DNA of 64,000 nt from Isoetes taiwanensis. Its lineage: Eukaryota > Streptophyta > Lycopodiopsida > Isoetales > Isoetaceae. Location of the stretch: assembly GCA_021234155.1 (NCBI GenBank), contig JAJEKV010000159.1, positions 592,466 through 656,465 on the forward strand. Direction: 5' to 3'. Numbering within the stretch: the first letter of the stretch is position 1; every line of letters begins with the position of its first letter. The position numbers and the translations under genes were made by a program. The notes beneath the pieces were generated by a model that did no database searches, was not told the origin of the DNA, and saw nothing but the letters and a program-made list of their open reading frames with translations. This document shows, piece by piece, positions 34,960 to 46,330 of the stretch.

Positions 34960-35115
34960 ATAATACATACACGTTGACGTATTTTATATATGTACGCCTA
35001 TATCAGGCATACGTATTTAGACGTATTTTACGTATGAAACGTACGTTGCATTTTCATACGCGTATTTTTCTATTTGTACGTATGAAACATAGGGAACGGT
35101 ATGCGTACGGTACAA
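34960..35115. repeat. ACGTAT-rich repeat patch
   Basis: The words TACGTAT, ACGTATTTTA and CGTATGAAACGTACG recur through this stretch. Related ATACG/TACGT-rich sequence lies at about 3940-4020 and 34290-34380, in AT-rich surroundings. It is probably an old dispersed repeat. Confidence 0.5.
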
Positions 35116-35640
35116 CACTGGATTAATTTTTGTACAATGAGCCCATTCTAGAAGGAAAAAACACAGGAGCATGTTCTTCTTCAATAGTTTAAAGCCCTGG
35201 AAAAGCTGCCCGAAGTACATCAGATTATGTGTTTGGTTCCTCTACAACAAAAGGGTACTACAAGCTGCAATGCAAGTTGAACAGACGTACTAGAACATAT
35301 TTCACATTTGAAAGATATCATATGTAATAGAGATAACACCATCTTATTGCCTTGATATTCTATGAATGAACAAGTGTTTTTTGCCTTACAAGAGCAGGAG
35401 GACACATATCTCCTAGTGCCAACCTGGCAATACATGTAAAATCCGAAGTTTGACCAACATTGATGAAGCTTAGAAGCTATTCCAACCCCATAATGCAAAC
35501 CTGAATCAGCGTTTCTTTGGCAGGCTTCAGTCTTTGTTTGTTTGAAGAGTAGGGCTTTCTATTGGAGTTGAGATGAAGAAGGCATAGAAAGATTAAAAAG
35601 AAAGAAAACAACCACAGCCCGAAGACGAACGCAAGGAATT

Positions 35641-35740
35641 TAGTAAAATTTTAGAATTTCATGAATCATAGATATGTAAATTAGATGATCTAACGGCCTA
35701 AATGAAATTCAAGTGAGGTGGCAGGCCACCTGGATAGGCC
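35641..35740 (+). repeat. G-box-type module, copy 1
   Basis: The sequence has AGTAAAATTTTAGAATTT, a degenerate middle (GATCTAACGGCCTA), then GAGGTGGCAGGCCACCTGGATAGGCC, with a GGTGGC..GCCACC inverted repeat. It shares its order of words with 36612-36717 and, reversed, with 39409-39526. Confidence 0.5.
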
Positions 35741-36384
35741 GAAATTGCAGAAAATATTGTAAAAGAGCCTGCTAAAATTAAATAAGTAGAAGTTATCAAT
35801 GATGAGATAAGGATGAGAGGAAGGAAAACCTAAACACAAACAAGATGACAATTTATTGAAAGACTACCCATGTGATTTTCTTTTTGGCGTATTAACTCTC
35901 CATAGATAGTCTAGAGCTCCGTGATGTGTAGATTGATATTTTGACAGACATCAGCATGATAAGAATAAGAAAAAATAGTGATTAAGCTTACCTCTTCTAA
36001 TCATTTCTGTAATTATGCTGCCACCAACATGTATCTGCACCAGGCATTGAACTAGAGCTTCAACTAGAGCGTTGAACTGGAGCTTGAAGTTATAGCTTGA
36101 AATCCCTAATGATCCTGGTCTATTTCTCAGAGAAAAACCTTCTTTTTCCTCACCCTCATGAATAACAAGAAAACAATGTACAAACTTGGTGTGTGTCACT
36201 GATGGCGACCGACTCCCAATTAAAGAAGGCAGAGGAGTAAAAGCCAGTATGTCCTGTTACGTGCGAGAACCTTGATATCAACGATTTAGCAAATAATTGT
36301 GTTAGAATCGAAAATGAAGAAGTATTGTGCATGCCCTCTTTTTGGGCACCTCCCAAGACTCCAAGTTGTTACAGCAGTAGTGGG

Positions 36385-36428
36385 CCGCCCATTGTATTAC
36401 ATGTGGCCGCCCATTGTATTACATGTGG
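36385..36428 (+). repeat. 22-bp unit in exact tandem duplicate
   Basis: CCGCCCATTGTATTACATGTGG occurs twice head to tail at 36385 and 36407. It is a perfect, and therefore recent, small duplication. Confidence 0.9.
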
Positions 36429-36611
36429 ACAGATGCATAGTGTTTTCTGAACTAGATGAACGTAATGGGTGGAACATCCAGTACAGAATGAGCTCTAACT
36501 GTTAGCTTGAGTTACGCCGGAACAGAGTTTGTGAGTATGTATAAACAGGCCATTGGAGGTTGCAAGGCTTCGTAGTTCGGTTGAGTTGGGATTCGTAGGT
36601 CGAAGGAGGGG

Positions 36612-36717
36612 AAGTAAAATTTTCAAAGATTTTAGAATTTTCTGGACCGTCGATCTCAATATTAACAGATCCAATGGCTTAGGTTAAGTTTTGCTGACGT
36701 GGCAAGACACGTGGCAT
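36612..36717 (+). promoter_or_regulatory. G-box/ABRE-bearing module, copy 2
   Basis: The sequence has AGTAAAATTTTC, then TTTTAGAATTTTCTGG, GATCCAATGGCTTA, GCTGACGTGGCA and CACGTGGC (36708-36715). CACGTGGC is a strong plant G-box/ABRE bound by bZIP factors. No downstream plus-strand gene is evident. Confidence 0.5.
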
Positions 36718-37083
36718 AACTAGAAACGTAAGAAAGTGGGCAGGTCAAGATAGGCAACCCTGCTAAAAAAAACGTGGCAACTGAGGAGGAATACCTGTTG
36801 ATTACCAAAACATATGAAAGACATTGCTCAGTCAGATTTCCAAAAAATTAAGAACATGGATCGAGTGACAAGCATGTGAAAAATGCACTTAGAAATCTTA
36901 TTCTGAACTGCAGTCTGATTCTACAAGCCAAATAACAAGTACACCACAATAACAAACAAGTTATGAATAATCAATGAAGGCAAGATAAGGAAATCCAATG
37001 TGAAACCCTGGATTAGCATTACATGGAATGTGATAAAAGTTACAGACAAGGAAACAAGCGAAAAAAGGTACGAAAAGAAAGGG

Positions 37084-37411
37084 TCAAGCATTCTTGGTAG
37101 ACTTAGCCTGGACTTGGTCGGTATTTTTGGAAGCCATGGTAATTTTGCCAGTGGTGGTGGTACCGATGGGGGCGTCAGGGGAGGGACGGCCCATGCCCTG
37201 TTGGTGGGCAGCCTCCATTTTGGCCTGAGCCCCTGGATCGCGGGCAGCCTTTTCCTGCTCTGCCCGAGGCCCTTCTGTTTCCACTTTCGTTCTGCTGCCC
37301 GGCTCCGCCATAGCCTCTCTTCTCATTTCCGTTGCCCTTCTGCTCTCTCTTATTCAGTTTGGCATGCATTTTTCCTCCCTTGTCTTTCGCCACGTACAAC
37401 TTGAGTCCCAA
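37084..37411 (-). pseudogene. Possible LEA-type hydrophilic protein relic
   Basis: The minus strand encodes a strongly hydrophilic, Gly/Ala/Lys-rich stretch. One frame starts MGLKLYVAKDKGGKMHAKLN (37411 down). A second, after a 1-nt frame change, runs AEQEKAARDPGAQAKMEAAH and GRPSPDAPIGTTTTGKI to a stop at 37084. Alanine- and lysine-rich text followed by PDAPIGTTTTG resembles the C-terminal region of some late-embryogenesis-abundant proteins, which protect cells during desiccation. The match is by composition and a short motif only. The region is GC-richer than its surroundings. Confidence 0.35.
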
Positions 37412-39408
37412 CTTACGTGTGGGATTTATGTCTAAGCTCGCGTGCTGTCGTGTTGTAGATATCAGTTCATCTTAGCGAAAGGCCAAGGCACGCAATGTAA
37501 ATATTGGCAAGTGTGGTGTTTTGTATTAGATAATTTTCTGGCCGGTAAAATACGAGGCGCCACCGCCAGACGAAGCGGTGTAGCTGCGGGTACCGCCGCC
37601 GAGGCTGACGGCTCCGCCGAGAATTTTTTCCAATCAGAATTCGACGGCCAAAAAATATCAAACGTAATGAACTTTTGCTTCAAATTAAGTACCTGAAAAT
37701 TTTTTCCGGGAGAAGTTTTTGGAACAGCCGTGGTAGAGAAGCATGAGCGGCTATGGCGGAGGAACGACTATGGCTAAGGATGATTTCTAAGAACAGGGCT
37801 CTTCTCTGGCTTTTTCTTCACATAAGAGGGCTCTTTTGTTCAAAGATCTGAGACGCTGTACGCCGTCAAGAATGTTGTTAAATACTTTGCATACCATACC
37901 TGTAGCATATGTTTTTAAGTTTTTTAAGTTTTTTATTTTTGGTTTTAAAATCTTAGAATACGTTAACTTAATAATATAACAACTAACATAAAGGTTTAGC
38001 TTATTATCATACTAGAGGTAGATAGAAGAGAAATGAATATAGGTAAAAAGAATTATTTGAAGCAAATATACCTTTGGAACGGTTTTGGTTCACTTCCCTC
38101 GCTTCTATTTATCACTTATGGCGTGAAGATCTTCGTAAGCAATATAGAAAAAAAGAATCGAAATAAAATTAGTTGTAAAAGAAGAAGAATGGAAAAGTTA
38201 CCTTGGTCGACTGGTTTTGGATTGGCGCAAGAACTGTTTCCTGGTTTGCATGGTGCAGTAAAAACCTTTCTTTCATTGAGCAAAAAACCAAAACCCTGGT
38301 TCTACATGCATTCCGCATGTTTCTACATGCATCTTGCCGCCATAGTTCCAAAAATCTTGTTTGCTAGACTAGAAAATCTAAATGAAAGTCATTCGAGGCA
38401 TTAGTAATGGTTTTTTTTTTTACATTTTTTGATAACCCCCGATGGTTGCAAACGTTTAGAAAACGTAGGGGTTTTTTAAGAAGTACTCTATGGTTAAAAA
38501 CGGGGTTTTTTAACAACACTGAGCGGCCGGTGGAACCATCCATTTCCATTTCCAGGTTCCCAATCTTGCAAATGGTTTCTCGGGCCAAGAGTCTTAACCT
38601 ATTTTATAGCATAGCATAATTTTCTTTGGGAGCGATGACGAAACGAGCTTTGTGGGCATTGCTCCACCTTCCACATTCTGCATCAAATGCAAGGCATTTC
38701 AACTAAAGAATAGAAAACTGATCCGCAGCACATTCCTGGATCAGAGCCAAGGTTAGCATCTGGTAACGTATTTATAGCTAGTTTCCGAGAATTTGCTTCT
38801 GAGTCATATGCTTCTGAATTATAAATCTCAGTCCACGAGGAATTTTGCTTCTGAACAGGGAAACTAAATGACTCAGCCCAGTGTTTTCTAGCAACTAAAA
38901 TCTTGTAAAAGGATAGCATCTGTAGAAACATGTAGAAACATGGCACTTCAAAAAATTGTCGATTTTGTTTACCTTCTACCAAAACAGGGTCTCTCAAGCA
39001 TTGTGGAGCTTTTAACCATGGCAGATGATTGCTTTGGGTAAGCAGAGCAGAGCTCCATAATGCTGGGTTTCATCTATCTGCTCTAATAAAAAAAACTCCA
39101 CACAACGGCGCTGCTATAGATAGGGGGCACAATATTTCGCCTTACAAAATAGACGTAATTTGACAGTAATTTGAAGCAAATGTTCATTACGGGTTGGAAC
39201 CCACGTAGGAATAGTTCTAACCTCGAGAGGTTGTAGTGATGTAAATATTGGCTACGTGTTGTGTTTGAACCACGATATTCCGTGGCATATCCACGCTATA
39301 TTCAGTATCATGTTAATTGAACTATGAAAAATATAAGAGGAATATATGGCACTTTTTCTCTCTCTCTCTCTCTTTTTTAGCAGACTTGCCTACCCTCCCT
39401 ACAATAAA
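37412..39408. other. Spacer with unassigned ORFs
   Basis: 37550-37640 is GC-rich (GCCGCCGAGGCTG) and could be a 5' exon or promoter of the minus-strand LEA-like relic. A 123-codon plus-strand frame at 38033-38404 is not recognised. It contains a duplicated TTCTACATGCAT word and has no domain motif. A (TC)n microsatellite lies at 39356-39372. Confidence 0.4.
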
Positions 39409-39526
39409 TTCTCAAATTCCAGCCTATCCACGTGGACGTCCACATCAGCTAAATTTATTGTAGGCTATTGGATCTTTCGATTTTCACATCCATGGCTGAG
39501 GAAATTCTAAAATCTATGGGAAATTA
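39409..39526 (-). promoter_or_regulatory. G-box-bearing module, copy 3 (reverse orientation)
   Basis: Read on the minus strand it has TTTTAGAATTTCCTCAG, GATCCAATAGCCTA, GCTGATGTGGAC and CCACGTGG (39428-39435), then ATAGGCTGGAATTT. The words keep the same order as copies 1 and 2. Confidence 0.5.
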
Positions 39527-40833
39527 CCTCATCATGTACTCATCCTGAGTAGGAAGGCTGCTCTACAAGCTGTTGAAACTATGCACGAAACGCAAAGTTT
39601 GAAGTATTAAAAGGTTAGATTACCTCCTTATTATGTCTATTTGAACCTTAACGTATGATTTTCAGTCTGGCCTCTTGGTTTGTATTTGCAAATTGATTTC
39701 TCCGAGAAGGATATATTGGAATTTTGAATTACTGAGAGCCTCACAGCAGAAATCCCCTCGATTTGGGATAAGGTAAATTTTTGTCCTTTTTCCATCTTGG
39801 ATTTTAGTGATTGGGGCCTCTGTTGTCTTGTTCTAATGCCTCCAAAATTTTCTTTTAAGATACCCAAGCTTTTGGCAGATGGTTTCCTTCTTCAAATAAG
39901 CTCTGATCTAGAGTTTAGCGTTGCGCTTGTGTTGAAATCTCATTTGTACACATGCATGACATCATTCAAAAGTTCTGAAGCTTGCATTCTACGATCTACC
40001 TTTCCATTTTCATTGATGATTCTTTCAAAAACTTAGCAAGTAGTTTCCATTGCCTGGACGCTTAAATCATCTTCTTCACCTCGATCATACTATCCATATT
40101 GCTCATCAACAGGAGTTGCTGATTAGCCATCTAAACAGGAATGCCCTAACAATAATGATAAGTTATACTTCCAATATGCTACATGTGCAAATCAGACCAC
40201 CTCAATTAATTCTACCTCTGGTGTTTCCAGTTCAAGTAGCTCCATAAAGAAGGCCTTCATAGTTTGGATCACTCTAGCATGTGGTTTTGATGTCTTCTGC
40301 GCCTTTGCCTTTTCTCAACTAGTGCAAAATCTAAAATAGTGCTAGAGATTGCAAGCAAATAGAGTAGTGCAATTAGCTCTCAGCTCAAATTAGCATGTAA
40401 TTTTGTAATTTGTTCACTATCTCATAGAGACCCTACGATCTATGAGACAAAAAATCAGAAACAAGCATAAAGGTGCTACAAAATGAGTGATAGATCAGTC
40501 CATCTATGCAAAGAAGCCTCACGAACTTGCCATATCTCCTCAAGGAAAGATGCAAGTGACTATGAGCGTAAATGAAAAAGTGTATATACATTTCAAGATC
40601 CGACTCTTTCAATCCATGACGATCTTTTATGGCTACATATCTTTGGACAAAGCGATAAGAAAATGGTGTTCATCTTCAACTTCTTGTGAGCCACAAACTT
40701 CACACGTTCTCTAAGCCCTAGGAATCTGACGACATCGTCCACACTCAATTTGTAGGTGATGGGGTCTAACCCTCATCTGACAAATCAAGTGTTGGTGTAC
40801 TCTAGGTAAATGATCAAGGAGATACTGCAGTGA

Positions 40834-40980
40834 AACTATAGTGAAAAAAAGATTGTTGGAAAGGGCGCATTTGGTATGGTTTATAAAGGAATTCTTCCAA
40901 ATCGCAAAAATGTTGCAGCAAAAAGCAGCCCATCTCACCACACTTTTGGGAAAAATCAGAAGGATAGCTATTCATATTAA
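40834..40980 (+). pseudogene. Receptor-like kinase fragment (glycine-rich loop)
   Basis: The frame reads NYSEKKIVGKGAFGMVYKGI followed by LPNRKNVAAKS, which is kinase subdomain I (GxGxFGxVYKG) and the start of subdomain II with its lysine. The preceding NYSEKK matches the lead-in found in plant receptor-like kinases. The frame then diverges and stops at 40978. No other kinase motif (HRD, DFG) is visible within several kb, so this is a small fragment, either an isolated exon or a capture by a repeat. Confidence 0.65.
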
Positions 40981-42089
40981 CTAGTTTTTCTCCATCTGGA
41001 ATTGCAGACCAGCTATGGCGTTCTCCCTCAAGCAAAAGCAGAGAGGTTAGTTGCATACATTGTCAAAGCTGAGCCGAAATTAGAGACCTTTGGTTGTTGG
41101 TCTCTTTGGAAAATCAGATCGGATGAGTTAGGGGCATTTATCTAGAAGCAAAAAGCGTTAGATCAATATATAGATGCTCCTGATATATTTTTTTGAGGAA
41201 GTCATTGTTTTAAAAAAAAATCCCATAATGATGTATTAAGCTTTATAGATTGATGAAATGGAATAAAAAATAGATGGACATGTTTTATTTATGGTAGACC
41301 TTTTACATTTTTTATTGTACTAAAAGTTTTTCATAAGAAAATCTGGTTTATAGTTCATCAAAATATTGCATTGATTTTTGTTTAATAATAAATGGGGTTA
41401 TTATGGGGCAAATATGGTCTTTCCCTTTCCAAAAGCATTCCTAGCCTAGATTCGGGCAGTAATTTTGTTTTGGTGTTTATAATATGCTATTGTGAAGATG
41501 TCAATCTAAACTATCCAAGCCAGTATGTGGTGGCACAACAGATGAAGAGGTATACATAGTACTTGTGCTTGACTATTTCTAAAGAGATATTTTATGCCCT
41601 TTGATTCATCTGAATGAGCTTCAAAAGCATGGAATAACTCTATCTTATGATTGATATGGATAGGCAAAAATTTCTAAACACCAGTCATATATCTTGTTCA
41701 ACCGACATCAAATCATATTCAAAAAAAAAATGTTTGATGTTTCTTTTCGTGGTATTTACCATGTTTTGCATCTCAATTCTCAGATCCTCACTTCTAGCCC
41801 ACACTTGGGAGGAGCTTGCAGCCAGGGACATTGAAATCAAAAAATCAATGAACGTAATGTCCACGCTTCCACTTGCTCAAAGGAGATGCTTATGATTCAC
41901 ATGCCAAAGATCATGAGTTTGAGAGCAAGAGTCCTATCCCACACTTGATATGAAGCTAGATCTTCAATATCCTAAAGATACATGCAGGATACATAACTAC
42001 TATTAACATTACTAGAACGCGTGTACGATGCCTGCATTAGTCGGGGCGGTGGAATGGTGGTATATGTGTGGAATTTGTAGGTGAAATAA
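40981..42089. other. AT-rich spacer
   Basis: No gene is recognised. The 82-codon plus-strand frame at 41647-41895 has no motif I know. Confidence 0.45.
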
Positions 42090-43117
42090 ATTGAATGAAT
42101 TCTAGAATGGGACCTAAGAAACCAACAAACCGCCCATAGGCTTCTCATTCATCTCGTGATTTTTCTATCTGATAAGGGTAGCGCATTACGCGAACTACCC
42201 ACCTAAAAATAAAGGGAAAATCCAATTATATCATTTGGACCCCAAAAAAAATACAATGCTAATAGATGAATGGTTGATGTACCGCCCGAAGCTTATCACC
42301 GGATTAAAAACCTCCCTTCGGGTTTCGGGAAAAACCCTAGTGATAAGCCTTCGCAAGGGCTTAGACAAACGTGGGCATAGAATCGCCTCCAAAACCCCGC
42401 ATGGAGAAGTCGAAAACAGATGCCGCCGCCAACCCGCACCGCACATCACCAACACAACAAACGAGAAAACATACCAGAATAGCATCACCCAAATGGGTGG
42501 AAAGCATCACCCCCGGGTGGAAAAACATGATAAACGTAACTTGTACAAAAAATATAATAAACAAAGAAGGGGAGGGTGGGTTCAAAGAGAATAAGGTAAT
42601 CGGGCCGAGAGAAGAGAAAGCCGATGAGACGCGGATGCAGAAACGCCTGAAATAGCTTAACTCCCAACCAAAACGGCATGCCGCCCGCATGCATGCATGA
42701 TATGCCGTCTCCCATTCTAGAATGGCGATCCGGGATGTCTCTGATCGATGCGATTCTAGAATGGGACTCAGAGGAAACCAACAAACCGCCCACTACTACA
42801 GAAGAACTTCCTTACAAACTAGGATCGAGGACGAAGGTCACAGGACGAGGCCAAAGGCCGGTAAAGGATAGCATGAAAGAGACGCCAAATTGGCTAAACC
42901 AGGCAGGAAGAAGCCCCTCCCCTGCCTGGAAACAATTCAAAGAGAATAAGGTATGGGCAGAGAAAGAGAAAGCCGATGAGACGCGGATGCAAAACGCTAC
43001 CGGAATAGCGAACTCCCAACCAAAACGGGCATGCGCCACCCGCATGCATGCATGACATGCATGCTCGCCCCATTCTAGAATGGCGATCCGATGTCTCTGA
43101 TCGATGCATTGAGTTGA
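42090..43117. repeat. Direct-repeat cluster with TTCTAGAA palindromes and ATGCATGC words
   Basis: A unit of about 180-210 bp is present at 42581-42790 and again at 42936-43117, 355 bp apart. It contains AAAGAGAATAAGGTA, GCCGATGAGACGCGGATGC, AACTCCCAACCAAAACGG, GCATGCATGCATGA and CATTCTAGAATGGCGATCCG. TTCTAGAA occurs at 42100, 42715, 42754 and 43073, two of them inside the 12-bp palindrome CATTCTAGAATG. ACCAACAAACCGCCCA follows TTCTAGAATGGGAC at two sites. A 9-bp inverted repeat (GCTTATCAC at 42291, GTGATAAGC at 42340) is nearby. Confidence 0.75.
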
Positions 43118-43426
43118 ATTTTATTTTATCGTCTACGGAGACCATGGATGATAAATGAATAAAGAGTTGTAATCATATTAATGTCCATAGATATAATGGA
43201 ATAATTGATGTGTGCATGCAAATATGAGAACAGATAACATGACTGTGTGCTAACCTAACAATTTGGCATTTGCAATTGATGGACGCCTTTTCAGATAGAC
43301 CCATTTACAAATATAACCCTTATCAATATAGGAATCTCTGAAAAGAAAAAAGATTCTTAAAATGATAAGTTTCAAGTAAACATGAGACTCTGCCCAATCA
43401 TGGTGTACAAAGTGGTGTTTCTTCTT

Positions 43427-44498
43427 CTACTGATCCCTCCCTGCAGATTGACGGATTCCTTCTATTCTTGAGTTTGAGAAGGATTTTAGGATCGTAGGGG
43501 CCTTTTTGTCCACTTCCAACCCACTGAGTTTCATGATATGATGTGGCATGACATTCAAAGATGATCCTCCATCTAATAATACTTTGTTTAGGATCTGATT
43601 ACCAACTTTTGCAGTGCAGGTGAAAGCACCAGGGTCATGCTCTTCTTGTCTTAGCATTTGCTCAACTATATGGTTGGTAAAAACAACTTGCTCTTCTCTG
43701 ATGAGATTTATCTGTTCTTCTTTAGACATATCCACAACTGTTTCTCTATAAGAAGGAGCAATTTTGAGCAAGGTCAGCAGATCTACACTAACTTTGGCAT
43801 TCTTGAGCAGATTTTCAAATTCATCACTATCGTTTTTTAGAAATTTTTGGTGGGGAGGAGGAGGTACAACCTGATTATCAACTTGCTTTTGTTTTTTAAT
43901 TTCTGGTCCATGAATCTCAATCTCTGCCTCCTTGCCTTTGGCATTGAGGGCCCCTCTTGTGTGCACAGCCATGATTTCTTCTTCTCTTTCAAAGCTTTTA
44001 GCTTCCTGGTGCAGTGAATAGCTTTCTTCTTGCAAGTATCTGATGGAGGAACAAGACTCAGTTCTTGAAAAACACCTTTCTTCCTGCAAAAACTTAACGT
44101 ATGCACTTGGCTCAATCGGCCTTAGCTTTTTCTTGCCTAGCAAAATATTCTTTGACACTACATTTATCTTCAGTGAGTGTCCTATAGCTTTGCGAAAATA
44201 CAAAGGGGCATTCTTTACCATAGTGCCCCCTTCTAGATAAACTCTCCTTTCTGGTTGGCTGGCCTTCATTTCCATGAGTTGTTTGGTGACCTCAGCCAAG
44301 GCCTCAGTGACTTTGTTTGAGATCTGATCTCATGTCTGACTCGAAACAGTTTGCATCATCGGCCTTAGGCTTCTTTTTTTCCTGTATAGAAACTTTTCTT
44401 GATTTATTATGATCATATCTTTTGCTCTTTTTCTTTACTTGTTTTTGCATTGGTCTCATATCCATACAAGCATTCATATGTGATTTTTTCAATGACAT
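43427..44498 (-). pseudogene. Gag-protease fragment of a second gypsy-type element
   Basis: A 290-codon open frame (43427-44299) continues upstream, out of frame, to about 44498. The C-terminal part reads AFTCTAKVGNQILNKVLLDG and then GSSLNVMPHHIMKLSGL. This is a retropepsin-like active-site region with LLDGGSSLN where the usual box is D[TS]GS. The N-terminal part is charged, as in gag, with a KKPKAD-type basic stretch. No RT, RNase H or integrase follows; homology ends into the repeat cluster at 43117. The protein style differs from elements 1 and 2, so it is another lineage. It is an unusually long open frame for this window. Confidence 0.6.
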
Positions 44499-44869
44499 AG
44501 TATTTCAATAAATTTTCTTCAAATTTAACAATATAAATATCAAATAAAAGTCACTTAAAATTGTTACTTTAAGTCAAAGCTGAATCTTCAAGTTACAAGC
44601 CAACAAATAATTTTTATGCATGAAGTAATCAATCAACTATTTATATACCAAATTTGAAGTAAAAAACTATTTCTATGCAAAAATTGTAGAATTTTAATTG
44701 AAATGTACCTCCCCGGGAACCATTATTGGTCCACGTAATTTAAAAAACCGCTTTTGACCCTCATGTTTGGTTGACTATATCTTCCTTCTTATACTTTGAT
44801 TGAACAAGGTTTTTTGTGTATTCCTTTATCTCTTTTGTAGGAGCTTACTTCCCAAAACCTTGAACTCAA

Positions 44870-45345
44870 AAACCCCGCCGCTAAAACCTCCGGATCGAGT
44901 CATAAGTTGCGGGGATACAATTGAAGAATTGCAGACTAAATTGGCAAATTTGGTGGTCGACACCAAAGAGCGCATGACATTGCATCGTGACAAAAGTTAT
45001 CTTCCTGAAAAGATCGAACAAGAAGCTAGAGCTCAACCTCAAGGTCTCTTAACTAGAGGAATTTGAAGGAGAAGATACATCCGCCATCATTGGGCAATTC
45101 TTCAAGGACACAATGCACTTGCATGAGCCACAATTTGAGCATTGTAGGCGAATTGGGAAGGGTCTCAAGAGGCCAATCCTAATTAAATTCAGATCCTGTG
45201 GAAGCCAAAGACCGAAAGTAATCGCAAAATCGTAGCTCATTAAAAAGGTCATGCCATTTGGCTAGATCATGACCCGACTCCAAGACAACAAGAAATTAGG
45301 AAGCGTGAATGGAGCAAGGTTAAGGAGGCAAGGGCGCGAAGGGAT
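44870..45345 (+). pseudogene. LINE ORF1-like part
   Basis: An opening coiled-coil-like stretch (IEELQTKLANLVVDTKERMT, LPEKIEQEAR) is followed, after a frame change, by EEFEGEDTSAIIGQFFKDTM and HCRRIGKGLKRPILIKFRS, then REWSKVKEARARRDS. This layout resembles the RNA-binding ORF1 proteins of LINEs. Broken by at least two frame changes. Confidence 0.6.
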
Positions 45346-45419
45346 AGTAGCTTTTTTTGAATAGTGCAGGAAAGGCGGTGATAACTAGACGGAGACGAGA
45401 TTAGGGATTTCGACCTTGA

Positions 45420-46330
45420 AGGTCATGGCATGGAACGTCCGGAGGTCTATCATATGAAAAGATGCAAGTTGAAAAAACGCACATGGCATGATAAAGATCT
45501 GTTAATTATATTCGGAGACATGGGAACACCAATCAAGAGTGCTTCCCGATCGCAAGGGTTTCAATTGGTAGGAAATGTCCGGAATGAGAAAGAGCCCGGT
45601 GTGGGAAGAGGATTTGGCGGGGTAGCCGTGATATGCTAGATCTGATATTGCTCACAAGGTGCACATGCATTCCAAACATGAGCACAATCAATATTTATGG
45701 ATGCATTTAGAACACGCGGGCAGGCATACATATGTAGCTATATGCTACTTTGCTCCTTTGAACATGCACATTTACGACCAGCTAGAACATGGCGAGTCAA
45801 ACCCATTTCACGATCTCAGCAAAGACACACTCCAATTCAGCGAAGTTAGGGGAAGTATTACCTATCGGCCGGTGACTTCAATGCCGAACAAAGAATTTGC
45901 GGGTCAGATCGCTTGAGAACCCCCTAAATGATGTAAGGCTGATTTGAAACGGAGGATACTCTCTTTCACGCATTAATCGTGAGACCTTGTGAAGAATTGC
46001 ATGGGAGATTTGCTCCTAGAGCTAGGAACGATCCGCAATTTGAAAGTATTGAACGGTCTTGGTCGCTTCCCAAATTCACATAAAAATACATGTTTCAGCC
46101 ATCTAGGAGCAAGCACGTGATTATTTGATGGGAAACAGCTCTAACTCTCGTGCTTGACTTCGTGTCCCGATAAATTACCGGAATCGACCATGCACCATTG
46201 TGCTTTGAGCTTCTAGGAGGTCTCCGGCAAGCAAAAACAAAGCAAGCTTTTACATCTAGATTAAGGATAGACTACCGGAAAAGTAGTAAATATGCATTGT
46301 CCGGAAGAATCTATCGGGGGTTACTTGGAC
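45420..46330 (+). pseudogene. LINE endonuclease domain
   Basis: The apurinic-type endonuclease nicks target DNA. It starts at MAWNVR near 45426. A frame with GFQLVGNVRNEKEPGVGRGF lies at about 45560, and the AGDFNAE box, with catalytic Asp and Asn, is near 45868. The His-containing terminal box reads GIDHAPLCFEL near 46180, where the usual SDH is altered. Confidence 0.6.

Noticed and set aside
37000-37404. Plus-strand 134-codon frame
   Set aside because: The opposite strand gives the more protein-like LEA-type text, so the plus frame is its shadow.
42361-43055. Several overlapping frames of about 100 codons on both strands
   Set aside because: They lie over a direct-repeat cluster, and the frames repeat with the unit rather than showing a protein family.
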